From positions 1-10,334 of the forward strand of contig WSZX01000314.1 in NCBI GenBank assembly GCA_013139935.1: a DNA stretch of 10,334 nucleotides, given 5' to 3'. The notes under the pieces were generated by a model, which did no database searches, was not told the DNA's origin, and saw only the letters and a list, made by a program, of their open reading frames with translations. This document shows, piece after piece, positions 1-7,021 of the stretch. This DNA is from Ardenticatenales bacterium. Lineage in GTDB: Bacteria; Chloroflexota; Anaerolineae; Promineifilales; UBA4811. Both the position numbers and the translations under genes were made by a program. The first letter of the stretch is position 1. The number at the start of each line of letters is the position of its first letter.

Positions 1-893
1 GGCACCCCCCCCCGAGCGAGATGAATCGCGCCCGCGTCCGTTCCGCCCCCCGTTGTGCGGCGGAACTGGTATGGGATATCGTGTTTTTCGGCCATAGCCA
101 CAACAAAGCTGACCAGCCGCGGGTCAGCAATCGTGCGGCCGTCCATCGTGGTCAGGGCCGGCCCTTTGCCAATCTCGGTGACCGGGGAGACATCATCCTC
201 TTTAGGGAGATCATCACAGATTGTCCCCTCCAGGGCAAAGGCGATATCGGGCTCCAACCGGTAGCCGGCCACCCGCGCACCGCGCAGCCCGACTTCTTCC
301 TGCACCGTAAAGGCAGCCAGTAAATCACATGGATATGGCTCGCCTCGCAGCAACTCGACGAGGACCGCACAGCCAACCCGATCGTCAAATGCTTTCCCCA
401 TCATCGTTGGGCCCAGGTCGACAAACTGGCTGGCAAAGACAGCCCGGTCGCCGATCTTCACTCTGCTGGCAGCGGTATCCTTGTCGGCTGCGCCGATATC
501 AAGCCGCAGCTCCTTCATACGGACCACACTGCTGATGTCCTTGCGCTCCAGCAAATGGATTGGCTTTCCCCCAATGACTCCTGGCATACACCGGGGGCCA
601 ACCCGGACCGCCTTGCCCAGCATTACCCGGTCGTCCACGCCGCCGACCGTCTTGAAGCGCAGGGTTCCGTCTTTCTCGATGCTGGTGACCATCATGCCGA
701 CCTCGTCCATGTGAGCGGCCAGCATCACGCGCAGACCATGCTGCCCGGCACCGCGCTTGATGGCCAGCAGATTACCCAAGTTATCCACCCACAACTCGTC
801 GACGTGATCGCCGATGGCGCCTTTGACAAGGACACGCACTGCACCTTCGTCTCCGGAAACACCCATCGCCTCTGAGAGTTCCTTGAGGATCAC
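1..893 (-). CDS. M42 family metallopeptidase (aminopeptidase/CelM-like), 3' end cut by window edge
   Basis: Reading the minus strand from GTG at 893-891 gives 297 uninterrupted codons to the window edge. The frame shows the M42 core in order: AAHMDEVG (His61 metal ligand, Asp63), FDDRVG (Asp170, bridging metal ligand), TVQEEVGLRGA (Glu199 catalytic, Glu200 ligand), ALEGT (Glu222, where the sister gene has Asp) and TGGGTDAGAIHLAR (about 281-294). The C-terminal His ligand of the usual IPxRYxHSP motif lies beyond the edge, so about 50 residues are missing. M42 enzymes are cytosolic, di-metal, usually dodecameric tetrahedral aminopeptidases that trim peptides. The GTG start overlaps the stop of the upstream M42 gene (GTGA, 893-890) and has AGGAG 8 bases upstream, so translational coupling is likely. 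A run of nine G (minus strand, positions 13-5) sits near the end; the frame through it still fits the family. Family assignment is firm; substrate is unknown. Confidence 0.93.
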   Translation of the reverse strand, partial: MILKELSEAMGVSGDEGAVRVLVKGAIGDHVDELWVDNLGNLLAIKRGAGQHGLRVMLAAHMDEVGMMVTSIEKDGTLRFKTVGGVDDRVMLGKAVRVGPRCMPGVIGGKPIHLLERKDISSVVRMKELRLDIGAADKDTAASRVKIGDRAVFASQFVDLGPTMMGKAFDDRVGCAVLVELLRGEPYPCDLLAAFTVQEEVGLRGARVAGYRLEPDIAFALEGTICDDLPKEDDVSPVTEIGKGPALTTMDGRTIADPRLVSFVVAMAEKHDIPYQFRRTTGGGTDAGAIHLARGGV

Positions 894-2002
894 TTGCCTT
901 TCTCCTGGATCGGGAGCTTGTCCCAGGCCAGCCTCTCGGTCAGGAACGATTCGTCCAGACGCGTGACAAACTCAGCCAGGAGACGGCCGGCGCGCTCGAT
1001 ATCCTTCACTGCAACCACTTCTACTGGCATGTGCATGTGGCGGATAGGAATGGACACCACGCCAGTTGGCACACCCGAGCGGACGACTTCCATCGCCCAC
1101 GCGTCGGTGCCTCCGCCGCGCGGCATAGCCTCGACGTGATAGGGCAGTTCAATCGCCTTGGCGGCATCCACTAGTTCCTGGTGGACACCCGGGTGATTGC
1201 TGGGACCGTAGCCAATCGTGGGTCCTTTGCCAAGCGGGAATGCCTCCGCATCGCTGATACCCGGGCCGTCGCCGTGGGTAACATCCACGGCGATTCCCAC
1301 GTCTGGTTCCACGCCGTAAGTACTGGTCATCGCCCCACCCATGGTTTCTTCCTCCTGCACAGTTGCGACAGCAAAAACATCCCAACTGTGGGTGCGAGAC
1401 TGGAGCGCCTCAAGGCACACGGCGATCGCGGCAATCGAGGCACGATTGTCCAATGCCTTGGCAGACACCCGGCCGCTCATCAGCTCACGCAGCTCTTGAC
1501 GAAAGGAAATCACGTCGCCAATTCGAACCAATTCCGCCACCTCTTCGGCCGGCAAGCCCACATCGACGATCAGCTCGTCCCAGGGAACCAGCTTGTCCCT
1601 CTCGCCAGCCGTCAGGATGTGAGGCGGGCGGCTCCCGATGACGCCGGGCAGCTCTCGCCGCCCGTGAACCAACACCGGTTGCCCCAGCAGCAGACGCTGA
1701 TCAACGCCTCCTACCTCAGTAATGGAAAGAAAACTCCCCCTGATCCGAGTGACCATCAGACCGATCTCGTCCATGTGCGAGGCCAGCATCACCTTGAGTC
1801 GAGAGGGCCCCGGCCCGCCGCGCCCGGCATCGCCCATCCCGATGTTGCCCCGCTTGAGTGCAATCAGATTCCCCAGAGTATCGGTCCGCATCTCATCCAC
1901 GTGTGAACCCCAGGCGGCTCGCACCTCCCTTCGGATGGTCTGCTCAAAACCGGACAGCCCGGCCGTCCTAGTCAGGGTCTCTAGTAGGGAGATGATCTCC
2001 AT
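890..2002 (-). CDS. M42 family metallopeptidase (glutamyl aminopeptidase/endoglucanase CelM-like)
   Basis: Complete 370-aa cytosolic metallo-aminopeptidase of the M42 family, of usual length. All expected active-site positions are visible: SHMDEIG (His76, Asp78), ALDNRA (Asp185 bridging ligand), TVQEEE (Glu217 general base, Glu218 ligand), AVDVTHGD (Asp240 ligand), RGGGTDAWA (295-303) and IPIRHMHMPVE (His324 ligand). Their spacing agrees with known archaeal TET aminopeptidases (recalled, not aligned here). Unusual details are a Gly-rich insertion at about 52-68 between the first strands, EEETMGG in place of the common EEVGLRG, and MHMP in place of MHSP. The ATG at 2002-2000 is preceded by AAAGGA, though with a long 12-base spacer. 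It lies 29 bases after the Thr/Pro-rich gene and overlaps the next M42 gene by 4 bases, so the three probably share one transcript. Many M42 proteins were labelled endoglucanase in the past; peptidase activity is more likely. Confidence 0.95.
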   Translation of the reverse strand: MEIISLLETLTRTAGLSGFEQTIRREVRAAWGSHVDEMRTDTLGNLIALKRGNIGMGDAGRGGPGPSRLKVMLASHMDEIGLMVTRIRGSFLSITEVGGVDQRLLLGQPVLVHGRRELPGVIGSRPPHILTAGERDKLVPWDELIVDVGLPAEEVAELVRIGDVISFRQELRELMSGRVSAKALDNRASIAAIAVCLEALQSRTHSWDVFAVATVQEEETMGGAMTSTYGVEPDVGIAVDVTHGDGPGISDAEAFPLGKGPTIGYGPSNHPGVHQELVDAAKAIELPYHVEAMPRGGGTDAWAMEVVRSGVPTGVVSIPIRHMHMPVEVVAVKDIERAGRLLAEFVTRLDESFLTERLAWDKLPIQEKGK

Positions 2003-2031
2003 CTGGGCTACTTTTCCTTTCTCTTTCAGCT

Positions 2032-2754
2032 CTACGGTGTTGGGGTTAGAGTCGGCGTTGCGGTATCGGTGGCAATCGGCGCCGTCGTGGGAGTCTCCGT
2101 TGCAGTTGGCTGCGTCGTTGCGGTAGCAGTCGCAGTTGCCTCCGTCGTCTCTGTCTGTGTGGCAATCGGCTCTATCGTCAGGGTGCCGTTCGGAGCCAAA
2201 CCGGTCTCAGTTGGAATCGGCGTAGGGGTCTCCGACGGTTCCAGCGTCGTTGTGGAGGTTAGGCTCGGCTCGGCTGTCCCCGTTGGCGTAGCTGTCGGCG
2301 TTCCCGATGGAGTCGAGCTCGCAGTTGCCGTCTCGGTGGGTGTCACGGTTGGCGTTGACGTTGACGTCGGCGTCGGAGTCGGTGTAGCCGTCTCGGTCGG
2401 CGTTTCGCTGGCAGTAGGAGTCGGCGAGATGGTCGGCGGGAATTCCTGCGTCGGTGTGGGAAGCAAGGTTTCCGTCGGCGAACCTGGCGTCGGCGACAGC
2501 GTAATGGTAGGCAGCAGAGGTGTTGGAATCACAGTCCAGGTGGCACTTGAGGCCAGGGTGGGAAACGTGGTATTCGTAGGAGGCGTGGGCTCAGTGGGAG
2601 CCAGCGCCATCGCAACCAAGCCTACGCAATAGCACGGCAGCGTCAGCAGGATGACCGCGATGAGCAGGCCGTGCGTACGTCGTCGTTGATCAGAAGAGCC
2701 AAATAGAGAGTCGAACACGGCTACGACATACCCCAGTATCCTGTTCGCCAGCAA
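2032..2754 (-). CDS. single-pass membrane protein with long Thr/Pro/Ser-rich extracellular tail, function unknown
   Basis: I do not recognise a functional domain. From TTG at 2754 the product is 240 aa: a short N-terminal region, RRR (24-26) just before one hydrophobic segment (about 29-51, containing CYC at 41-43), and then roughly 190 residues almost wholly of Thr, Pro, Ser, Ala and Glu in TPT/TET-type degenerate repeats to the C-terminus. Positive charges before the segment suggest N-in/C-out topology, so the tail would be outside the membrane, where such sequence acts as a stalk or spacer and may be O-glycosylated (inference). Such tails are common in Chloroflexota proteins. The start is uncertain. 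The predicted transcript begins only about 3 bases before the TTG and there is no ribosome binding site ahead of it, so the mRNA is either leaderless or the real start is internal, for example GTG at 2718-2716. It is the first gene of the M42 operon. Confidence 0.7.
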   Translation of the reverse strand: MLANRILGYVVAVFDSLFGSSDQRRRTHGLLIAVILLTLPCYCVGLVAMALAPTEPTPPTNTTFPTLASSATWTVIPTPLLPTITLSPTPGSPTETLLPTPTQEFPPTISPTPTASETPTETATPTPTPTSTSTPTVTPTETATASSTPSGTPTATPTGTAEPSLTSTTTLEPSETPTPIPTETGLAPNGTLTIEPIATQTETTEATATATATTQPTATETPTTAPIATDTATPTLTPTP

Positions 2755-2761
2755 GTGGAAA

Positions 2762-2775
2762 TGATGATATCATCA
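2762..2775. promoter_or_regulatory. 14-bp perfect palindrome overlapping the -10 (possible operator)
   Basis: TGATGATATCATCA reads the same on both strands and covers the entire -10 element of the minus-strand promoter. The position is that of a classic repressor operator. No regulator gene is present in the window, and no second copy of the palindrome was seen, so the binding protein cannot be named. Confidence 0.45.
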
Positions 2776-2792
2776 ATCATGCCCAGTGTCAA
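2764..2792 (-). promoter_or_regulatory. sigma-70-type promoter of the Thr/Pro protein-M42 operon
   Basis: On the minus strand TTGACA (2792-2787) is followed by exactly 17 bases and TATCAT (2769-2764). This is a perfect -35 with a five-of-six -10. Transcription would begin near 2757, only a few bases before the annotated TTG codon. No other promoter candidate of this quality was seen in the divergent intergenic region. Confidence 0.7.
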
Positions 2793-2836
2793 AGGAAACT
2801 GTCGAGAGTGCCGGAGAGCATCTAGCGAGCCAATCG

Positions 2837-2862
2837 CTCTCGCTGGACCCGCGCAGCGAGAG
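2837..2862. repeat. inverted repeat, 9-bp stem with 8-base loop
   Basis: CTCTCGCTG (2837-2845) and CAGCGAGAG (2854-2862) are exact complements around the loop GACCCGCG. A competing pairing, GGACC (2845-2849) with GGTCC (2863-2867), overlaps it. There is no T-run on either side, so it is not a standard intrinsic terminator. It could be part of an RNA leader or a protein-binding site. Confidence 0.45.
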
Positions 2863-3093
2863 GTCCAACCCGGGGGAGGGCAGACACCATTGCTCCAAGA
2901 TCTCCACTCGGGCGGCGCTTGGTTGCACCTGATGGCGGTTCTTCCACACCCTCCCTCGGAGGTTCAGACCCAATTGCGGACATCGGAGCAGGAGCGCCGT
3001 GTCATTGACAAAGCCCGCATTGTCCGAATTCATGTTCAAAGGACAGAAACGGTGAACCACGGAACGCCTTTGCACGTAGTATCACTGATTGCC

Positions 3094-3114
3094 GAGCACC
3101 CGTTTTCAGTGCTC
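3094..3114. repeat. short inverted repeat upstream of the transglutaminase gene
   Basis: GAGCAC (3094-3099) and GTGCTC (3109-3114) pair around a 9-base loop, followed by TTCTTCCC. It sits 50 bases before the transglutaminase ATG. It may be a weak attenuator-like hairpin or chance; the tail is not a real U-tract. Confidence 0.3.
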
Positions 3115-3164
3115 TTCTTCCCGACGGGACAAAGGCGGACTCGTATGGTAGCAAGAATCATCCA

Positions 3165-5432
3165 ATGTCAAGGCTGAGAGGTGACCGAGCAATCCTGGGA
3201 CTGGTAATCGCAATGGCTGTCAGTCCGGCCGTCGCGATGCGCTGGGCAGACTGGGTCTCGGGACTATGGGTGCTGCAGGTGGTCCCTGTGGCTGCCGCCA
3301 TTGCCGGTTATTATCTGGCCAGAAGCCGCTTCTCAGCCAGCGTGGCGTTTCTGATCAGTGTGGTCTACGGCCTCTTTGTCATTGGGCTGCTGTCCGGTAT
3401 GCTGCTTCCTGCTGAACTACCGTGGCACGAAAAGATTCCTCAACTGATTGCGCGTCAAGCAGACTGGCTCATCAAGGCCGCCAACGTGGTCCTGAACCCT
3501 GACGCAGCCGAAACGAGCAGAGACGGCCTCATCTTTGTCATGCAGACAGGACTGATCCTCTGGGTAATTGGCCTGGCTGCCGCTTGGTATACGTTTCGCC
3601 GTCTCTGCATCTGGCGGGCAATACTGCCCAGCGGAATCCTGATGCTGGTAACGGTGGCGAATTATTACGGGGAACAACCATTGGGAACGGTGTTAGTTGC
3701 CTTTCTTTTCTTTGCTCTGCTGTATATTGTAGGCTCCCATTATCTGGTGCGAGAGCGGGAATGGATGGATGCTCGGGTCGTGTTCAACCATGGAACGCGT
3801 CTGGATTTCCTGCAAGCTGGCTTTCTGATTGTGCTTCTGACGACGCCGGTCGCCTGGATCATCCCCAATGTATCGGCTCGGGAAGCATTGCAGGATGCCT
3901 TGCGACCGATGGACATAAGCTGGCAACGAATCCAGGATGGCTGGACGCAACTGTTCGCCTCGCTGAAATCCTATGGCGGAGAGTATTCCGACCCCTACGG
4001 CAAGGTGCTGGCCCTGGGCGGTCCGCGTCAGATTACTCCAGCGCCAATTATGGATGTCCAGGCGAGCGGGGGTCGCTACTGGCGCGGCACAGTCTACGAC
4101 TCATTCACTGGGGATGGATGGGCAAGCACAGCCGAGACCCGGGTAATCGTCTCTCCAGACCGGCCGCTGGAACTGCCCGAATACGCCCAGCGAGACGTCA
4201 TCACTGCTACGTTCACCAGCTACCTGGTCGATTCTGGCCTCATTTATTTCCCGCACCAGCCAGCACGGACCGACCAACAGGCCCGGTTCACGGTTACTGG
4301 CCTGAACAGCGGCTCATACGACGTTTTCAGCGCGCTCTCCCGCTATGTCATCTACGAAGGCAAGAGCTACCGGGCATGGGGTTCAATCTCTAGCGCCACC
4401 GACAGCGCCCTTCGCCTTGCCGGCGCAGTCTACCCGGACTGGGTGCTGGAACGCTACTTGGAACTCCCGTCCAACTCGAGTCCGCGGATAGCCGAGTTGG
4501 CGGCAGCTATCACCGATCCCCTGTCAAACCCGTATGACAAGGCAGCGGCACTCACTGACTGGCTACGAACCAACATCGTCTACAACGAGGCGATTGAGGC
4601 GCCGCCGCCGAACACGGATCCGCTGGTGCATCTGCTGTTCGAATCCAGGGAGGGTTACTGCAGCTATTACGCCTCTGCTCTAGCAGTGATGCTGCGCAGC
4701 CAAGGGATTCCAGCCCGAGTTGCGGCCGGGTACACCCGCGGCACCTTGGATGAAGAACGTGGTACGTTGCGGGTCTACAGCACCAACGCCCACACCTGGG
4801 TAGAGGTCTTTTTTTCCGACTACGGGTGGGTGGAATTCGAGCCCACCGCCTCCCAGCCAGCCATTGTCCGAACCGCATCCGGTCAGGGAGGCACTGGGCA
4901 GGACCAAGCCGCTGACAGGGAGCGGAACCTAAGGGAAGAAGGCCCGGTCCCCCTGGATGATGAGTTCTGGCGCGGACTGGATGAGTTGGATCAGGGAACG
5001 CAAGCTCGCAGATCGCTAGCCTCGAAGCTCGGCCTGATCGTGGCAGGTGCTGTGTTTCTGTTGGTGCTGATGGCAGCGGGTGCGATCTTGCTGAGGGATA
5101 GGAGAGCTATTGGCAGAGTGAGCGTCGCTGCCCAGGCCTACTATCGGATGGGCCGCTTCGGCCGCTGGCTAGACGCGCTTCTGCTGCCCACCCAGACTCC
5201 CCACGAACAAGCAGCCATCCTGATAAGCAGCGCGCCGGAGGCAGCCGCGCCGATTGATGTGATAACCGGGCTGTACGTGGAGGAGCGTTATGGGCGAATT
5301 CGAGAAGGGATGTTTGATGAGCGGGCGAGTCTGGCCTGGCGAGAGCTCCGCCCTGCGCTGCTGCGGAGGATCTTGCTCCGCAACCTGTCGCGTTTCCAGC
5401 AAGGCGAACCCAGGAAGGGACCGCCTCCTTGA
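3165..5432 (+). CDS. TgpA-like multi-pass membrane transglutaminase with C-terminal DUF4129-like region
   Basis: The 755-aa protein has about seven hydrophobic segments in residues 8-236, a large exposed region, a transglutaminase-like cysteine-protease fold core (about 430-570), one more transmembrane helix (about 622-644) and a cytoplasmic DUF4129-like tail (about 659-735, GRWLDALLLPTQTPHEQA then ITGLYVEERYGR). The catalytic pair is clear: Cys499 in REGYCSYYASALAVMLRSQG and His543 in NAHTWVEVF. The third acid falls in GWVEFEPT as Glu559, where the family more often has Asp. The architecture matches DUF3488/TgpA proteins, whose Pseudomonas member is an inner-membrane protein with a periplasmic transglutaminase domain; the substrate is not established. 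The ATG at 3165 has no clear Shine-Dalgarno sequence. The N-terminus could differ slightly, but the first hydrophobic segment begins right after it. It stands alone, divergent from the M42 operon. Confidence 0.9.
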   Translation: MSRLRGDRAILGLVIAMAVSPAVAMRWADWVSGLWVLQVVPVAAAIAGYYLARSRFSASVAFLISVVYGLFVIGLLSGMLLPAELPWHEKIPQLIARQADWLIKAANVVLNPDAAETSRDGLIFVMQTGLILWVIGLAAAWYTFRRLCIWRAILPSGILMLVTVANYYGEQPLGTVLVAFLFFALLYIVGSHYLVREREWMDARVVFNHGTRLDFLQAGFLIVLLTTPVAWIIPNVSAREALQDALRPMDISWQRIQDGWTQLFASLKSYGGEYSDPYGKVLALGGPRQITPAPIMDVQASGGRYWRGTVYDSFTGDGWASTAETRVIVSPDRPLELPEYAQRDVITATFTSYLVDSGLIYFPHQPARTDQQARFTVTGLNSGSYDVFSALSRYVIYEGKSYRAWGSISSATDSALRLAGAVYPDWVLERYLELPSNSSPRIAELAAAITDPLSNPYDKAAALTDWLRTNIVYNEAIEAPPPNTDPLVHLLFESREGYCSYYASALAVMLRSQGIPARVAAGYTRGTLDEERGTLRVYSTNAHTWVEVFFSDYGWVEFEPTASQPAIVRTASGQGGTGQDQAADRERNLREEGPVPLDDEFWRGLDELDQGTQARRSLASKLGLIVAGAVFLLVLMAAGAILLRDRRAIGRVSVAAQAYYRMGRFGRWLDALLLPTQTPHEQAAILISSAPEAAAPIDVITGLYVEERYGRIREGMFDERASLAWRELRPALLRRILLRNLSRFQQGEPRKGPPP

Positions 5433-5587
5433 CCCCAGCCGCTGAATACTGTCACCAAAGCCGGAATGCTGCCCTGATCAGTCCTGTCGCCTGGCCGGGC
5501 ACAAGGGCTGCTCTGACGGCCTGAACACACTACCGGCCGCTCAAGTCTCTGTCACACTCCGCTGCTCCCTCCGCCGACGAATGACTG

Positions 5588-5596
5588 TGGTATAAT
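5588..5596 (+). promoter_or_regulatory. extended -10 promoter for the rfbH-like operon
   Basis: TGGTATAAT contains a perfect TATAAT (5591-5596) with the extended -10 TGn motif directly upstream. The region 17 bases further upstream (around 5568-5573) shows no good -35, which is typical for extended -10 promoters. The predicted start is near 5603, giving a leader of about 75 bases to the preferred ATG at 5679. Confidence 0.7.
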
Positions 5597-5678
5597 CTCC
5601 GCCATTGCACCGACAGGTTTGCTTCCGGCAGTCCATGGATTAAGCGTTGGTCGGCCGGCAACAACCCAGCGAGCACAG

Positions 5679-6989
5679 ATGGAAATCAAGAGCCTGCGGG
5701 AGCGGATTCTGAGGGATGTGGCCGAGTACACTCACCGGGTGCATGGCACCCGGCCGTTCATCCCTGGCGAGACTCAGGTCCACTATGCCGGCCGCGTCTA
5801 CGACGAAACCGAACTGTCAAACATGGTGGAGGCTGTACTAGAGTTCTGGCTGACCGCCGGCCACTATGCGCAGGAGTTTGAGGAAAAGCTAGGCTCATTC
5901 CTGGGGGCAAAACAGATCGTCCCGGTCAACTCGGGCTCATCCGCCAATCTGGTCGCCATTACCGCCATCTGCTCACCACAACTGAAGAGCGGTTTGCGAC
6001 CGGGCGACGAAGTGATTACCCCAGCCGCCGCCTTTCCTACTACTGTTGCCCCCATCATCCAGAATCAACTGGTGCCCGTCTTTGTAGACTGCCAACTGGG
6101 CACCTATAACCTGGATCCAGACCAATTGGAGGGAGCCCTCTCCTCGCGCAGCCGCGCCCTGTTCCTGGCCCACACGCTGGGCAACCCGGCTGACATGGAC
6201 CGCATCATGGCGTTTGCCGGGGAGCATGACCTTCTGGTAATTGAGGACTGCTGTGATGCCCTGGGCGCCCGTTACGATGGACAGATGGTGGGTACATTTG
6301 GCCGGCTGGCTACGCTCAGCTTCTACCCTGCCCACCACATCACCACAGGCGAGGGCGGAGCGGTATTCACCAACAGCGCCCGGATGGCCCGGCTGTGCCG
6401 CACCATCCGCGACTGGGGACGAGACTGCTTTTGCGGCTATGAGAACCCGCCTGACGGCAAATGTGGTCGCCGCTTCCGGCACGTGCCGGGCCTCGGCTGC
6501 TACGACCACCGCTATCTCTTTACGGAGATCGGGTATAACCTCAAGATCACCGATATACAGGCAGCCTTGGGATTGGCGCAACTGGAAAAGCTGCCAGGCT
6601 TTGTCGCTGCGCGCAAACGCAACTTCCAGCATCTTTACGGTGGCTTGGAACCCTATCGGAGTCTGGTGTCCCTGCCCCGTTGGTCGCCCAGGGCAGACCC
6701 GTCCTGGTTTGCCTTTCCTATCAGCGTGCCAGACGACGCCCCGTTCACCCGCCACGACATCACCCGCTTCCTGGAATCGCGCAAGGTGCAGACACGGGTA
6801 CTCTTTGCCGGCAACATCCTCCGCCAACCAGGGTTTCGCAACATCAACTGCCGGGTGGTGGGTGACCTGCCCAACACCAACCGAGTGATGCGGGGTACAT
6901 TTTTCGTCGGCGTCTATCCAGGACTGGGCCAGGCTCAGTTGGCCTACATGCTGGATCAGTTCCATAGCTTTTTCCGTCGCTTCCTGTAG
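5679..6989 (+). CDS. rfbH: RfbH/DdhC-type CDP-4-dehydro-6-deoxyglucose 3-dehydratase (E1)
   Basis: A 436-aa DegT/DnrJ/EryC1-fold enzyme of the E1 dehydrase type. With PMP and a [2Fe-2S] cluster, E1 removes the C3 hydroxyl of CDP-4-keto-6-deoxyglucose on the way to 3,6-dideoxyhexoses (paratose, abequose, tyvelose, ascarylose). Evidence: SFYPAHHITTGEGGAVF puts His219 where aminotransferases have the PLP lysine, the hallmark of E1. Cysteines 192, 250, 252 and 262 give CX57CX1CX9C, close to the CX57CX1CX7C cluster motif I recall for E1. FRHVPGLGCYDHRYLFTEIGYNLKITDIQAALG is also as in RfbH (about 267-300). The frame opens at TTG 5619, but I chose ATG 5679 because its product starts like RfbH (LRERILRDVAEY) and has the usual length. 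The reductase partner E3 (RfbI/DdhD) and CDP-glucose genes are not here. Confidence is high for the E1 class, lower for the exact sugar. Confidence 0.9.
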   Translation: MEIKSLRERILRDVAEYTHRVHGTRPFIPGETQVHYAGRVYDETELSNMVEAVLEFWLTAGHYAQEFEEKLGSFLGAKQIVPVNSGSSANLVAITAICSPQLKSGLRPGDEVITPAAAFPTTVAPIIQNQLVPVFVDCQLGTYNLDPDQLEGALSSRSRALFLAHTLGNPADMDRIMAFAGEHDLLVIEDCCDALGARYDGQMVGTFGRLATLSFYPAHHITTGEGGAVFTNSARMARLCRTIRDWGRDCFCGYENPPDGKCGRRFRHVPGLGCYDHRYLFTEIGYNLKITDIQAALGLAQLEKLPGFVAARKRNFQHLYGGLEPYRSLVSLPRWSPRADPSWFAFPISVPDDAPFTRHDITRFLESRKVQTRVLFAGNILRQPGFRNINCRVVGDLPNTNRVMRGTFFVGVYPGLGQAQLAYMLDQFHSFFRRFL

Positions 6990-7021
6990 AGCGAGTACTC
7001 GGCCGGTTGCGGGAGCATCAT

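Larger units (their letters stand above)
2793..3164. other. divergent intergenic region with no recognised gene
   Basis: About 370 bases separate the minus-strand promoter from the transglutaminase start. Short open frames exist on both strands (plus 2755-3177, minus 2773-3075) but they resemble no protein I know and lack good ribosome binding sites. The stretch holds two inverted repeats (2837-2862 and 3094-3114) and a TTGACA at 3005-3010 with no good -10 at 16-18 bases. It probably carries the promoter and leader of the transglutaminase gene. I looked for T-box, SRP RNA, RNase P RNA and 6S RNA signatures by eye and saw none. Confidence 0.5.

Noticed and set aside
5..13. Run of nine C (nine G on the coding strand) as a phase-variable or frameshifted tract
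   Set aside because: The reading frame through it gives the expected ARGGV-like family sequence, and the window ends before any consequence could be seen.
1181..1906. 241-codon plus-strand frame across the complete M42 gene
   Set aside because: Shadow of the minus-strand peptidase, whose active-site residues are all present.
2069..2632. 187-codon plus-strand frame rich in Val and Gly
   Set aside because: It is the complement of the Thr/Pro-coding repeats (ACN and CCN codons read as Val- and Gly-rich sequence) and has no independent support.
3005..3036. TTGACA as the -35 of the transglutaminase promoter
   Set aside because: No hexamer at 16-18 bases downstream resembles TATAAT.
2793..3164. 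T-box, SRP RNA or other known structured RNA in the divergent region
   Set aside because: Diagnostic sequences such as the T-box bulge AGGGTGGNACCGCG or the SRP apical loop were looked for on both strands and not found.
2755..3177. 140-codon plus-strand and 100-codon minus-strand frames in the divergent region
   Set aside because: No known domain and no good ribosome binding site; the region also contains the palindrome and promoter. Kept as intergenic.
3584..4393. 269-codon plus-strand frame inside the transglutaminase gene
   Set aside because: A different frame of the same strand within a gene of clear membrane-protein and transglutaminase character.
5433..5587. Intrinsic terminator after the transglutaminase gene
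   Set aside because: Only loose GCCCT/AGGGC-type pairings with large loops and no T-run were seen.
5619..5678. TTG start extending the RfbH-like protein by 20 residues
   Set aside because: It lies only about 16 bases after the predicted transcription start with no spaced ribosome binding site, and the extra residues do not look like the family N-terminus.
5973..6965. 330-codon open frame on the minus strand opposite the RfbH-like gene
   Set aside because: It is antisense to a gene with intact catalytic motifs and its product has no recognisable domain; long antisense frames are expected in GC-rich DNA.
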